From NCBI GenBank assembly GCA_027627225.1, contig CM051033.1:11314558-11378557 (forward strand): DNA of 64,000 nucleotides, in the 5' to 3' direction. Below, piece by piece: positions 43,184-53,700 of the stretch (its first letter is position 1; every line of letters begins with the position of its first letter). The notes beneath the pieces are model-generated. The model ran no database searches. It had not been told where the DNA came from and saw only the letters and a list, made by a program, of their open reading frames with translations. The translations under genes were made by a program, and so were the position numbers. The stretch is from Congeria kusceri (lineage: Eukaryota > Mollusca > Bivalvia > Myida > Dreissenidae).

Positions 43184-45184
43184 GAAATAAAGGCTCTGTT
43201 ATTTAAACGAGACTTGTGTCATAAAAATGGCGATTTTTCACAATACAAACAGTTGCGAAATCGAGTTACATAAAAAATAAATAATAAAAAGAAACATTTC
43301 TTTAATACAGCTTTTCAGAAAAAATAAAAAGAGTTCATTTTTATGGAAAAATTTGAAAACATTTTCACATTTGGAGGAATCAAAGCATATCAAATTTCCA
43401 AAGAACTCGTCATCGACAATTCTACAATGGTAAATAATGTAAATGATTTGAATAAATACTTCATAAATATATAAGACATCAGCAAGGAAAAATCATACTC
43501 AGAAGAGTATTTTGTTAATTTAAAGGAAACTCTGGATAAGCAAATACACAAATATGAATTTGACATTGAGTTTATTAGTTCATATGATATTAAGAAGATA
43601 ATAGAAAAAAATCTCAACATCAATAAATCTACTGGCATTCATGGCGTTAGCGCAAGGATATTGAAACATTGTGGGGGTATTATAATTCCAGCTATTACAT
43701 CAATTATTAATACATGTTACAGCATTTCATCTGGAGTTTTCCCAGAATCACTAAAATTTGCTAGAGTTCTGCCAATATTCAAATTGGGCAATTCCGAATC
43801 ACCTTGCAACTATCGCCCAATATCAATTTTGCCAACTATTTCAAAAATATATGAAAGGCATATTTCTATACAAATACATTCATATTTTGAACAAATGAAC
43901 ATTATTCATTATTCATTATGCTCAATCTGGCCTTAAAAAACATCACTCATGCCATACAGCTCTTATTAAACTAATAGACACATGGCTAAGAGAAATAGAT
44001 AGTGGTAAATTGATTGGTTCGGTGTTTTTAAACCTACGAAAGGCCTTTGACCTCGTAGACCATGACATTTTACTCAGAAAATTAAAACTGTATCACTTTT
44101 CACAACGTTTAATTAAACTTTTCAATTCCTATTTAACTGACCGAAAACATTGGGAACAAAATCTGAAATGCTATCGATCTGGTGTGCCACAGGGGTTAAT
44201 ACTTCTGAAATGCTATCGATCTGGTGTGCCACAGGGGTCAATACTTCTGAAATGCTATCGATCTGGTGTGCCACAGGGGTCAATACTTGGGCCGTTACTA
44301 TTTTTGTTATATATAAACGACATTGCATTTGTATGCCCTACTATAAACATAGATCTATATGCTGATGATTCCACTGTACATGAATCTGGACATGATACAT
44401 CCGTTATACAAACTGAACTACAATTTAAATTTAATAGTATAAATAAATGGTGTTCACTAAATAACATGTCATTGAATCCAGAAAAATCAAATGTATTTTG
44501 ATCGGGACTCGTCATAAAATAAACAAATTCTAGTCCACTTGATATCAATATAAATGGAAATGACTTAGAAAAGGTATGTAGAAAATCGTAGGTATTAATG
44601 TTCATCAAACCTTGAATTGGCATGATCAAATAGATCACGTTTGAAAACAGCTGAACAGTAAAATTACATTATTAAAACACATCATATACTTTCTCAGTGA
44701 TGAAATGAAAGAAATGTTTTATAAAATTATAATGCATATATTTTACTATTTTTGACTACTGTTGTACTATTTGGGGAAAAACCGAACAAATCGTATATTA
44801 TCACGATTTTTGTACTACAAAAAAGAAGAGCTAAATAATTCTTAATAAAGGACTGCATCTGTAGAACGTTTTAAAACATTATGTTGGATGATATTTAATG
44901 ACAGAGTAAAATACCACACTGCTATACAAAAATATAAAACCGTTTGCAATTTGGTGCCATCATAAATGAAAGATTTATTAACCTTTTCAAACAATGAATC
45001 CCACAATTTACGGTCACCTATGCACAAAGATCTTATTTTGCAAATGAAACCAGGAACAAATTACTACAAAGATACACATACATATTATTGCATAATCGTA
45101 TGGAACAATTTACCATCGGAATTAAGAAATAAACCATCATTCAAACGAGCATATAAAGCATATATATTTGAACAAGTCAAATAG
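43184..45184 (+). pseudogene. 3' part of a degraded LINE ORF2: reverse transcriptase and C-terminus
   Basis: Translation from 43184 gives EIKALLFKRDLCHKNG, which continues directly from the DWFND that ends the left LINE fragment at 2124. Recognisable reverse-transcriptase blocks follow: FPESLKFARVLPIFKLG with NYRPISILPTISKIYE (43739-43854), motif A FLNLRKAFDLVDH (44022-44063) where the first Asp is Asn, the SGVPQGSIL block, and motif C YADD (44358-44369). A typical C-terminal tail (NLRSPMHKDLI, then IIVWNNLPSELRN) ends at the stop 45182-45184. In-frame stops near 43280, 43320 and 43475, a frameshift near 43905 and further decay after 44500 make it inactive. A TTA microsatellite at 45413-45459 probably marks the 3' tail. 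Confidence 0.9.
44163..44288 (+). repeat. In-frame 42-bp triplication inside the reverse transcriptase
   Basis: CTGAAATGCTATCGATCTGG followed by TGTGCCACAGGGGTCAATAC is present three times in tandem with one or two substitutions. It encodes LKCYRSGVPQGSIL three times. The PQG loop is a core reverse-transcriptase element that is normally single, so the triplication would be expected to destroy the fold. It presumably arose after the copy was already dead. Confidence 0.9.
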
Positions 45185-45412
45185 ATGTAACACACATATC
45201 TCACATATAATACTGATATAGATATATTTGTTGAAAATTAGAAAATTTATATTGAAATTGATGTTGTTAGCCAATAATTATATTTGTTTTGTCTATGGAG
45301 AATTTTTATATGAAAATGTAACTTTTTTATGAGTGTATCAATGCATTGTGCATAATTTCTATTTTCTATTGCTGTCCGTCGATGCTTTGTAATTGTTATT
45401 TTATTGAGAAAA

Positions 45413-45460
45413 TTATTATTATTATTATTATTATTATTATCCTTATTATTATTATATGTT
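45413..45460. repeat. ATT microsatellite at the LINE 3' end
   Basis: An ATT run with one CCTTATT interruption. Its position about 230 bp after the LINE stop fits a 3' simple-repeat tail. Confidence 0.8.
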
Positions 45461-46600
45461 AAATGTGAATATGTTTGAATGTTTAGAATGAAAATAACGA
45501 ATGTTTTTTGTCATGACAATTATATGTCTTATATGTCACCTTCGTAAAATATATATATATAATAACAAGTTTGTGGTATAAATTATTAATATTTTTACGT
45601 TGATAGACAATGTAATTTCTAGTGGTAGGACGAGCGTCCAGATCAGATTTGGCATGTCTATGAAATGTTTGATGCAAGAAATTAAGTTGTTTCAAACTCC
45701 TTTTGCATACATACATTTATTCTTCAATTTCCTTAACGCCAGTATCGGGTACCCGGGTACAAAGAAATGTACCCGCGCGGGTAACCGTCAAGGCTTACCA
45801 GAACCGCTGGTACCAGGGTAGCCCTCCAGTCCCTAGTTTTCGCAAATGTATTTTTTTTGCATAGATGTATGAATGTTGTAATTGTTTATATTAGTTATGT
45901 TTATTCTACCGGTATTTATATATTCTACCGGTATTTATAGAATTTAACACTTCAATGACCCTTTGTGAAGTTATGTGCAGTTATGCTTTCATGCCACTTG
46001 GTTCATGTTGTGATTTATTGTACTTGATTTCTTGTACTTGAGGCTATGCAGAACATGTGAAACAAACCTGTATAAACATCTAGAGCACATGTTGGTTTAG
46101 ATTGAACATTTCATCATTTGATTTTCAGCCTTAACTTTTATAAATAGTAGAGACAATGGGCTTTCGGTAGTTTAAGCTTGGATTCTGTTGAGCTAGAAAA
46201 GATAACCACTAGTATGTAGGATGTTATAACAGATAGTAATGGGCAGGAACCTCTTTAGGGTCTTTAGGCTTATTGAGCATTCGGGGGATTTGGCTTTTGG
46301 GTTTCTGTGGAGCGAACAACAATGTGATAATATAATGGTGCTTTGCTCATTCCTCGAAAGTGAGGTTCAATATTTTTTAGTTTTATAAATGTGTAAATTA
46401 TTTGTATTGAATCGTCAAAATAAAATGTAAGGTTTAATGATACACAGAATCCCACTCGAAGAAATACGCCGCACACCTAATAGTAAAAATGTGCAACACG
46501 AGACAACAAAGAGTTGGCACAGAAACTATCAAGATCAATATATCCGGGCAGTTGCGAATTACAAAAGAACATTTTGGAGTCTATTATCATTTTTATGCAC
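45461..46600. other. Interval with no identified gene
   Basis: It contains a GC-rich palindromic patch (GGGTACCCGGGTAC and GTACCCGCGCGGGTA) near 45747-45785. No gene is recognised. Confidence 0.4.
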
Positions 46601-46610
46601 CAATTTCCAG

Positions 46611-46905
46611 CGAAATAATACTTTCACCACTGGGCAACGAAATAATATTTTCACCACTGGGCAACGAAATAATATTTTCACCACAGGTAAGCGAACTATT
46701 TTCACCACTGGGCAGCGAAATAATATTTTCATCACTGGTAAGCGAAATATTTTCGCCACTCGGCAGCGAAATAATATTTGCATCACTGGTAAGCAAAATA
46801 TTTTCACCACTGGACAGCGAAATAATATTTTCACCACCGGACAGCGAAATAATATTTTCACCTCTGGTAAGCAAAATATTTTCACCACTGGTAAGCGAAA
46901 TTCAA
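46611..46905. repeat. 24/27-bp minisatellite
   Basis: Alternating units ACCACTGGGCAACGAAATAA-TATTTTC (27 bp) and ACCACTGGTAAGCGAAATAT-TTTC (24 bp). Both periods are multiples of three, so frames stay open on both strands (46437-46943, 46489-46923, 46559-46888) without being genes. Confidence 0.9.
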
Positions 46906-47142
46906 CTTCATTACAAAACTTAATGTTTTACACAGAGTTATAACCGATATGCATTGATTCACTATACACACGTATTGAAAGAATAACGTTCAGAAATGGG
47001 TCCCAGATATACATAGAAATCGTCTCATAATAGTAAAAATTCAAACATACAGTTAAAAATACTCAAATGCGTGTACATCCGTTTAACGAGTGCATTATGA
47101 TATAACTTATACGAGTCCTGGGCACATAACTCCCAAACCTTC

Positions 47143-47406
47143 TAGGAAATTTTTTTATCACATGCTATACCTTGTCTCCCGAGCAGTACAACCATTACGA
47201 ATATTTCTATCTTGCACATATGTGAGATAACATTTTGAGCGTTTTCATTGGCTACATGTTCTTTGACTGACCAATCGCATGACGTTATTTTGGTGAAATG
47301 ACGTCGTCAACATGAAATGACGTCATGCCAATACACAACTTTTAGGATTTATGTTTTGGTAAAATTAGACGTTTTTTTTTCGTTTAAAAGCATGTGATAA
47401 AAAAAG
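47143..47406. mobile_element. Small inverted-repeat element
   Basis: TTTTTTTATCACATGCTAT near 47149 pairs with AAAAGCATGTGATAAAAAAAG near 47388. It is non-coding and about 260 bp, probably a MITE, and directly abuts the hairpin at 47405. Confidence 0.45.
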
Positions 47407-47554
47407 ATCTGACACTCGCTGTCATTTCATACCATATTTTATTAAACTCGTCCAGGAAATTCGTTAGCAAGCTCGCCAAATGTTCGCTTACTAACAAAAT
47501 TCCTGAACTCGTTTAATAAAATATGGTATGAAATGACAACTCATGTCAGATCCT
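47405..47554. repeat. 150-bp hairpin with arms of about 65 bp
   Basis: The left arm (GATCTGACACTCG, then TGTCATTTCATACCATATTT and TATTAAACTCG) is mirrored by the right arm (CGTTTAATAAAATATGGTAT, then GAAATGACA and TGTCAGATC) with a few mismatches. The loop lies near 47475-47485. It is a palindromic element, not coding. Confidence 0.85.
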
Positions 47555-47749
47555 ATAGACTTAAAAGAACACTTCATAATATTTTTAAAGACAAATCTTC
47601 CATTTAAGAAGACAAAATGGTAAACAAAAAAAGACAATAATGTAATATATTAAATACATGTGTAGAATGAAAACATTCAATGTAAAGTGAACTAGTCTAT
47701 ACATGCAACAACCACATGCGTAAAGAATTTTGTAATTACGAAATATTTT

Positions 47750-48000
47750 TCGATTTATCGTTGTTTAACAAAGAGTTGTTTATTGGCCGATAAAGAACGA
47801 TTATGCGAACATTATTCGATTCTAACATGATATGACAAATATTTTTGCAATTGTAATGATAACTACATTTTACGATGCTGCGCTAAGAATCGGGACTACT
47901 TTTTGCGTTGTTTATTGGGTAGTTTAACAACGATAATTCTGTTCCTTGCCTATATAAATATCAGCGAGTATCATGTTAGAATTGTAAGTTTAAGATTTTA
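47750..48000. repeat. Dispersed 'TTGTTTATTGGCCGAT' repeat, partial copy 1
   Basis: CAAAGAGTTGTTTATTGGCC, ATATTTTTGCAATTGTAATG and CTACTTTTTGCGTTGTTTAT occur here in the same order as in 48779-48940. It is non-coding. A third copy is inverted at 57775-58075. Confidence 0.7.
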
Positions 48001-48358
48001 CAAAGGAGCTGTGTGGATATTGATATGAGTTGAAATTATTCGTAAATCTCGGTTTCGTGCCGTAACAAGTTTTTGGCGTTACTTCCAAGAAACTATTTGC
48101 TCGTGGACCATATTACGAACCATCTTAGACCCATGCTTTACAAGTGTTTATAATAAAAACAAGCCATCCCTTTCATCAATGCTGCAATATAAAGTTCTTT
48201 TAAATTAACTTCATCTTTGCAAAATGTTATTGTCGACCTACCGTCGATACGTCCCTTTAAAGTTTATCTAAAAATAAATATAAATGTGCACTTTTCTTTA
48301 AGTAAACAATAGCTAATAATACCATGTAGATAATTAATAAACACAATTGCATGAAAGA
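48000..48358. other. Interval with no identified gene
   Basis: AT-rich sequence. A CGTCCCTTTAAAG word at 48249 resembles one end of the TTAA-flanked elements, but I found no partner. Confidence 0.3.
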
Positions 48359-48589
48359 GCCGCGTCGTCTGAAAACCGGACTTAATGCATGTGCGTAAAG
48401 TGTCGTCCCGGATTAGCATGTGCAGTCCGCACAGGCTAATCCAGGACGGCACTTTCCGCCTACAGTTGATTTATGTTTAGAAGAAACTTCTTTGAAACAG
48501 AAAATACCATAAAGCGGAAAGTGTCGTCCTGGATCCGGGACGACACTTTACGCACATGCATTAAGACCGGTTTACTCACGACGCGTCAT
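48359..48589. mobile_element. MITE, 'GCATGTGCGTAAAGTGTCGT' family, copy 2
   Basis: It has the same organisation as 24262-24497: terminal GCGTCGTCTGAAAACCGG, inner TGCATGTGCGTAAAGTGTCG, and mirrored right arm CGACACTTTACGCACATGCA ending ACGCGTC. Confidence 0.85.
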
Positions 48590-48654
48590 AAATGGTCTTC
48601 TTGTGTATGATTCTACCTTTATTTGTAATTCTAAAGGATTTTATATAATTGTAT

Positions 48655-49005
48655 TAAGAAATAATGTTCGATTTATCGTTGTTTATCAACCAATAAACAA
48701 CGCTTTGGAGTGCTGATGCGTAGGAATTAAACCACGAGGGCGTTAGCCTGAGTTGTTTAATAGACACGCATCAGAACGACAAAGAGTTGTTTATTGGCCG
48801 ATGGACAACGATCATGCGAAAATTCTTTCGATTCTAATAGGATTTTACAAATATTTTTGCAATTGTAATGAGAACTACATTTTACTATGCTCCACTCAGA
48901 ATTGGGACTACTTTTTGCGTTGTTTATTGGGTAGTTTAACAACGATAATTGTGTTCTTTGTCTATAGAATAATAAGAGAGTATCGTGTTAGAATGTGTGT
49001 TATAC
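48655..49005. repeat. Dispersed 'TTGTTTATTGGCCGAT' repeat, fuller copy 2
   Basis: It begins ATCGTTGTTTATCAACCAAT, includes CCACGAGGGCGTTAGCCTGA, and continues through the stretch shared with copy 1. An inverted copy at 57775-58075 carries the same landmarks (GGGCTAACGTCCTCGTGG). Confidence 0.75.
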
Positions 49006-50154
49006 ATTTTAATATATATTCTTTCCGAATACTGCTAATATAGAAAGGAAAGTACAACCATGTGTAAAGATAGTTGTATTCACACTTAAAAAAGTGCATT
49101 AAAATACTTTTGTATTGTAATGTCCTATTATATAATATGCATTCTTGCTAATAGGTCGTGTTCATTTTTGCTTTCTGTACGCAGTTGTATTAACAAATGT
49201 ACATACTTAAGCGTGTGTATATACCTGGGCTGCCGGCCTTCAGGATATTATATGAAACTAACCATGCACATAAAATACTATTTTAAAGATAAGGATGCGA
49301 TTTCACTTCAGATGTTTCTGGAATACGGTCCCAGACACTTACGTCCAAATAGTTGCTGCAGTCTTTATATTTAAAATGTCATTCCTCAAGCAGCAACAGC
49401 AACAACAACAAATTTACCAACAGCAAAAGCAGTAACAAATTATTAGTTTAATATTTTATTAGCCACACTTATAGGTAACAACATATGCAAGTTTACAATG
49501 ACAATGCTGTGATATTTCTATCGATGAAACTGTTCGTAATACAATCTAAAACAAGTATTGCTTGTAAAGACACATTACGTTAAACGAAATATAGTTAATC
49601 AAACCTTTTATACCAATTTTTGTGAAATTTTAATCAGCAAAACTCTAAAAAGTAAAGTGCATTTAGACATTATCCGTTGTGACATTTTATTCACATACAA
49701 AAGAACAACATTATAATTAACGACAACATTATTAATTTGTTGACTCATACTAGTTTCAAATTCATAAAGCATTTGGTGTTTTCAACATTGACTGAATCTG
49801 ATTTTCAGGTCTAAGCTGAACTTGACCTTACTACAATGTACATGTTAATTAGGTTCCGTAAAAACTATTTATTTTAATCGGGTTTCAACATAATAAGTGT
49901 ATATTTGAATAATTGTTACCAAAGTTTGAAAATATTGTTTGTTATTTTAACATTGCCGAACTTTTATTAAAACATAAAACATTAAAAAGATTCCACCTCT
50001 TTGAGATAAAAGTTCGTGATCTGCCCCAATGATATTTTTTACTACATTTCAAAAGAAAACAGTAAATTAACAAAGCAAGCAGAAACAATAATGAGGTACT
50101 CAATGTTAAACCTTCGTATTGTCGTCATTATTACAATTATTTAAATGTTTTTAA
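49006..50154. other. Intergenic interval with no identified gene
   Basis: AT-rich. ACTTCAGATGTTTCTGGAAT near 49307 resembles one end of the TIR element at 52455-52713 but is unpaired. CAA-rich simple sequence lies at 49390-49435. Confidence 0.4.
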
Positions 50155-50478
50155 TGTTTTATTACATTCATAGGCGCTTGGTTGTTTAACAAATAAAAAA
50201 TAATCATATTCCCTATAGTATAAATATACACAAGGTAGCTCACTCGCCATTTTCTATCGTAACGGAAGTTGATTGAGACAAATTGACTGGTTATAATTTT
50301 AAGTAGTACCCGGTCCTAAATGCATTTCGGGAACCAAAAGTGTAATTTTATACATTGAAACCAGCCAATCGACTTCCGTTACGACGGAAAATGGCGAGTG
50401 AGCTACCTTGTGCATTTATATATATAGGAAAATGATGTTTTATTTGTTGAACAACCAAGCGCCTATGATTACATTAAA
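50155..50478. mobile_element. MITE with inverted repeats of about 115 bp, in the NOC2L 3' flank
   Basis: The left arm (CATAGGCGCTTGGTTGTTTA ... AAGGTAGCTCACTCGCCATT ... GTAACGGAAGTTGATTG) is mirrored by the right arm (CAATCGACTTCCGTTAC ... AATGGCGAGTGAGCTACCTT ... GGTTGTTGAACAACC-like ... GCGCCTATGA). It sits 65 bp past the NOC2L stop on the minus strand. Its right arm supplies an AATAAA on the minus strand at about 50440. Confidence 0.85.
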
Positions 50479-50542
50479 GGGTTACGTGTCCTTTTTTCAA
50501 ATTTTGTTTTACATTGTCCCTTACATGATTATCTGAATAATG

Positions 50543-50771
50543 TTAGTCATCTTCATCCGACGACATCGAGAAATCTTTAACAATATCTTCTCCTTCAGGT
50601 ATATTATCATCCCCATCATCCTTATTGTCATCAGCATCATCATTGTCGCCATCTTCATCATCATCATTTCCGTCTGAATCTGACTCCTCACCATCTTCCC
50701 CATCGTCGTCGTCGTCTTCATCGTCGTCGGCAGAACCGGCAAGTTGCTCCAGCTCATCACTGTCAAAATCA
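50543..50771 (-). CDS. NOC2L: NOC2L terminal exon
   Basis: 76 codons including the stop TAA at 50543-50545. It encodes DFDSDELEQLAGSADDDEDD and a long Asp/Glu tail ending KDFSMSSDEDD. The acceptor is TTATTTCAG. The ELEQLAG and final SSDEDD resemble the C-terminus of vertebrate NOC2L. The GAT/GAC runs make the exon look like a microsatellite at DNA level. Confidence 0.88.
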
Positions 50772-53700
50772 CTGAAATAAATAAAATTATAAAACTTGTT
50801 AAAATAAATGTTTTCTTAAAAAAACACAAAGTTGCTCTATATTCGGGCCAATGGATATTTTTTAAACAGTGTAAACTGTATTAGTCTTTATTATATTAAA
50901 TATACATGTTCAGTTTAACCAATAAAAAGCAACGCCCCACGTTTTCATTGGTCTATTTCTGCAGATGAAACTTACTAGCCAATGAAAAGCAAAGTTCATA
51001 TTTACAAGCATTTTCATTGGTCGATATCTTAAGAGACGACGTTTTAACCAATGAAAAGCAATGTTTATTTGTAACAAACGTTTTCGTTTGTCCATATTCT
51101 AAGTTTGGAGTAATTATGAGATTGAAAACAATCTTTTTCAAAAGTCCAGGACAAAAACTTCAAGCGATATTCCGTCATATTCCTTAAATGTACGTGTTTT
51201 ACCTGTAATCATCATCATCATCGTCGTCGTCGCTGCCGGTCTGTTTCGCGGGTTTATTTCCGGCTGCAGCCTTAAATTTCTGCAACTTTTTCTTCTCTGC
51301 TGGGGGCAGGAACCTGCGAAATGTGGGAGCAACAACATCAGAGCAATTGCCGATTAAACAAAATTATGAAACCTTAAGGAATACCGGTTAATAAACCCGG
51401 AATCATCGGCGTGGCAAATTCCTGCCTGTCAAGAATTCAGTCTAAAGTCCCGTACATGCCCGCCGCCCCCCCCCCCCCCCGTCCCGGGTGGAAAATATTC
51501 ATAGGTGTATACATTCTGCTTTTCATGAACAGAACATGTGTCCTATTACTTGCCAATGTTAAAAATGGCTTCCATCTTAAGAAGCCCCGATTTGGAATAT
51601 GCCATTTCATTACTCATATTATTATGATATAACGCATTATTTTTGGTAAATGAATTCATTTAACTAGATCATTAAAACTTCGCTAAGAAACTCCGCTACG
51701 TTTTATTATTAACGATCGAAAGGTCTCGTGTCGTCCGATGCGCTACGACCACATACGTAAACTACCGAGTGTTTCCGAAGTACAATCGCCTCTCGTTCGT
51801 ACCTGTCCGTGAGATCTTGTTCGTCCTCCTCGCTGTCGTCATCAAACAAGGCCGCGAACTCTTTCTTCTCGTCCGTAGAGGCCTTCTGTGTTCGCTTAAT
51901 GGCCGGTAACTCCGTAGCCACGATCTGCAGATACAACCATTAGAGTTATATGCTGGCCATTTTTACAGAATTCCGTAACCAGACTTCCCGAAGCTCAAAA
52001 CGCATGTCAGACTTTTTTTTCTGAATTCATCTCACAACTTCCTGGACCAAATAATTTTTTCATGATCGAAATACTGTTTTAAAAAGAATTGTTTTAAAAA
52101 TCTTGAACAAGCTATTAGATACTCTGACCAATTCTAGGTAAATAAACGCCTGTGTCCGACTAAAAATCTGCCTGACATTTTAATCGGACAGACGACTTTC
52201 GGGTAGTCTGGTCGCAACGGTCCAAATGTCAATAACAGGAAAAATATACGGTGGCGAAATGTATAAGAGTATAATTATAATTATAGTCCGGAATAAAAAA
52301 GGACAAAAAACATGCAAAAAAAAAACAACACAATGTGACAAAACATTTTCGTTTTTACAAATACAATTACAGTCATTGTTTACATTTCAACATACCCTTC
52401 TTAAGCCAGAAGGGGCTATCAGCCTTCTTTGCATATTTGCTGATGACACATTCTAGGGTCGTATTCCAGAAACATCTTAAGTGAACTCTTATTCTAGCCA
52501 CGAAATCGTCATTTTTCTTAAGCATGTTACTCCAAGTATACATGAAATTCTGCTAAATGTTCACTAATTATCAACTTAATATTAACTAATATTTACTTAG
52601 CTGTTATTGGATTCATTAATTTATGAGTTTCAAAAATATTACCTAAAAAAAGTGGAACTTAAGTGAAAATATTTTAAGATAAACTTAAGATGTTTCTGGA
52701 CTATGGGCCCTGGCTTTCAAGGGACGCTTTATATTTTAGGGCTGCAACGATTCTTTCAAGGGACGCTTTATATTTTAGAGCTGCAACGATTCTTTCAAGG
52801 GACACTTTATATTTTAGAGCTGCAACGATTCTTTCAAGGGACGCTTTATATTTTAGAGCTGCAACGATTCTTTCAAGGGACACTATATATTTTAGGGCTG
52901 CAACGATTCTTTCAAGGGACGCTTTATATTTTAGAGCTGCAACGATTTTTTCAACGGAAGCTTTATATTTTGGAGCTGCAACGATTCTTTCAAGGGACGC
53001 TTTATATTTTAGAGCTGCAACGATTCTTTCAAGGGACGCTTTATATTTTAGAGCTGCAACGATTCTTTCAAGGGACGCTTTATATTTTAGAGCTGCAACG
53101 ATTCTTTCAAGGGACGCTTTATATTTTAGAGCTGCAACGATTCTTTCAAGGGACGCTTTATATTTTAGAGCTGCAACGATTCATTCAAGGGACACTTTAT
53201 ATTTTAGAGCTGCAACGATTCTTTCAAGGGACACTTTATATTTTAGAGCTGCAACGATTCTTTCATGGGACACTTTATATTTTAGAGCTGCAACGATTCT
53301 TTCGATGGACACTATATATTTTAGAGCTGCAACGATTCTTTCAAGGGACACTTTTATATAGCTGCAACGATTCTTTCAAGGGACACTTTATATTTTAGAG
53401 CTGCAACGATTCTTTCAAGGGACACTTTATATTTTAGAGCTGCAACGATTCTTTCAAGGGACACTGTATATTTTAGAGCTGCAACGATTCTTTCAAGGGA
53501 CACTTTATATTTTAGAGCTGCAACGATTCTTTCAAGGGACACTTTATATTTTAGGGCTGCAACGATTCTTTCAAGGGACAATTTATATTTTAGAGCTGCA
53601 ACGATTCTTTCAAGGGACGCTTTATATTTTAGAGCTGCACTGATTCTTTCGATGGACAATTTATATTTTAGAGCTGCAACGATTCTTTCAAGGGACACTT

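Noticed and set aside
44122..44638. Minus-strand frames over the LINE reverse transcriptase
   Set aside because: They are antisense shadows of the reverse-transcriptase coding sequence and its 42-bp triplication.
46437..46943. Overlapping frames on both strands with TTGQRNNIF or SGENIISLP repeats
   Set aside because: It is a 24/27-bp minisatellite whose periods are multiples of three.
50521..50829. Minus-strand frame rich in Met (MMMKMATMMML)
   Set aside because: It is an out-of-frame reading of the Asp/Glu-rich terminal exon of NOC2L.
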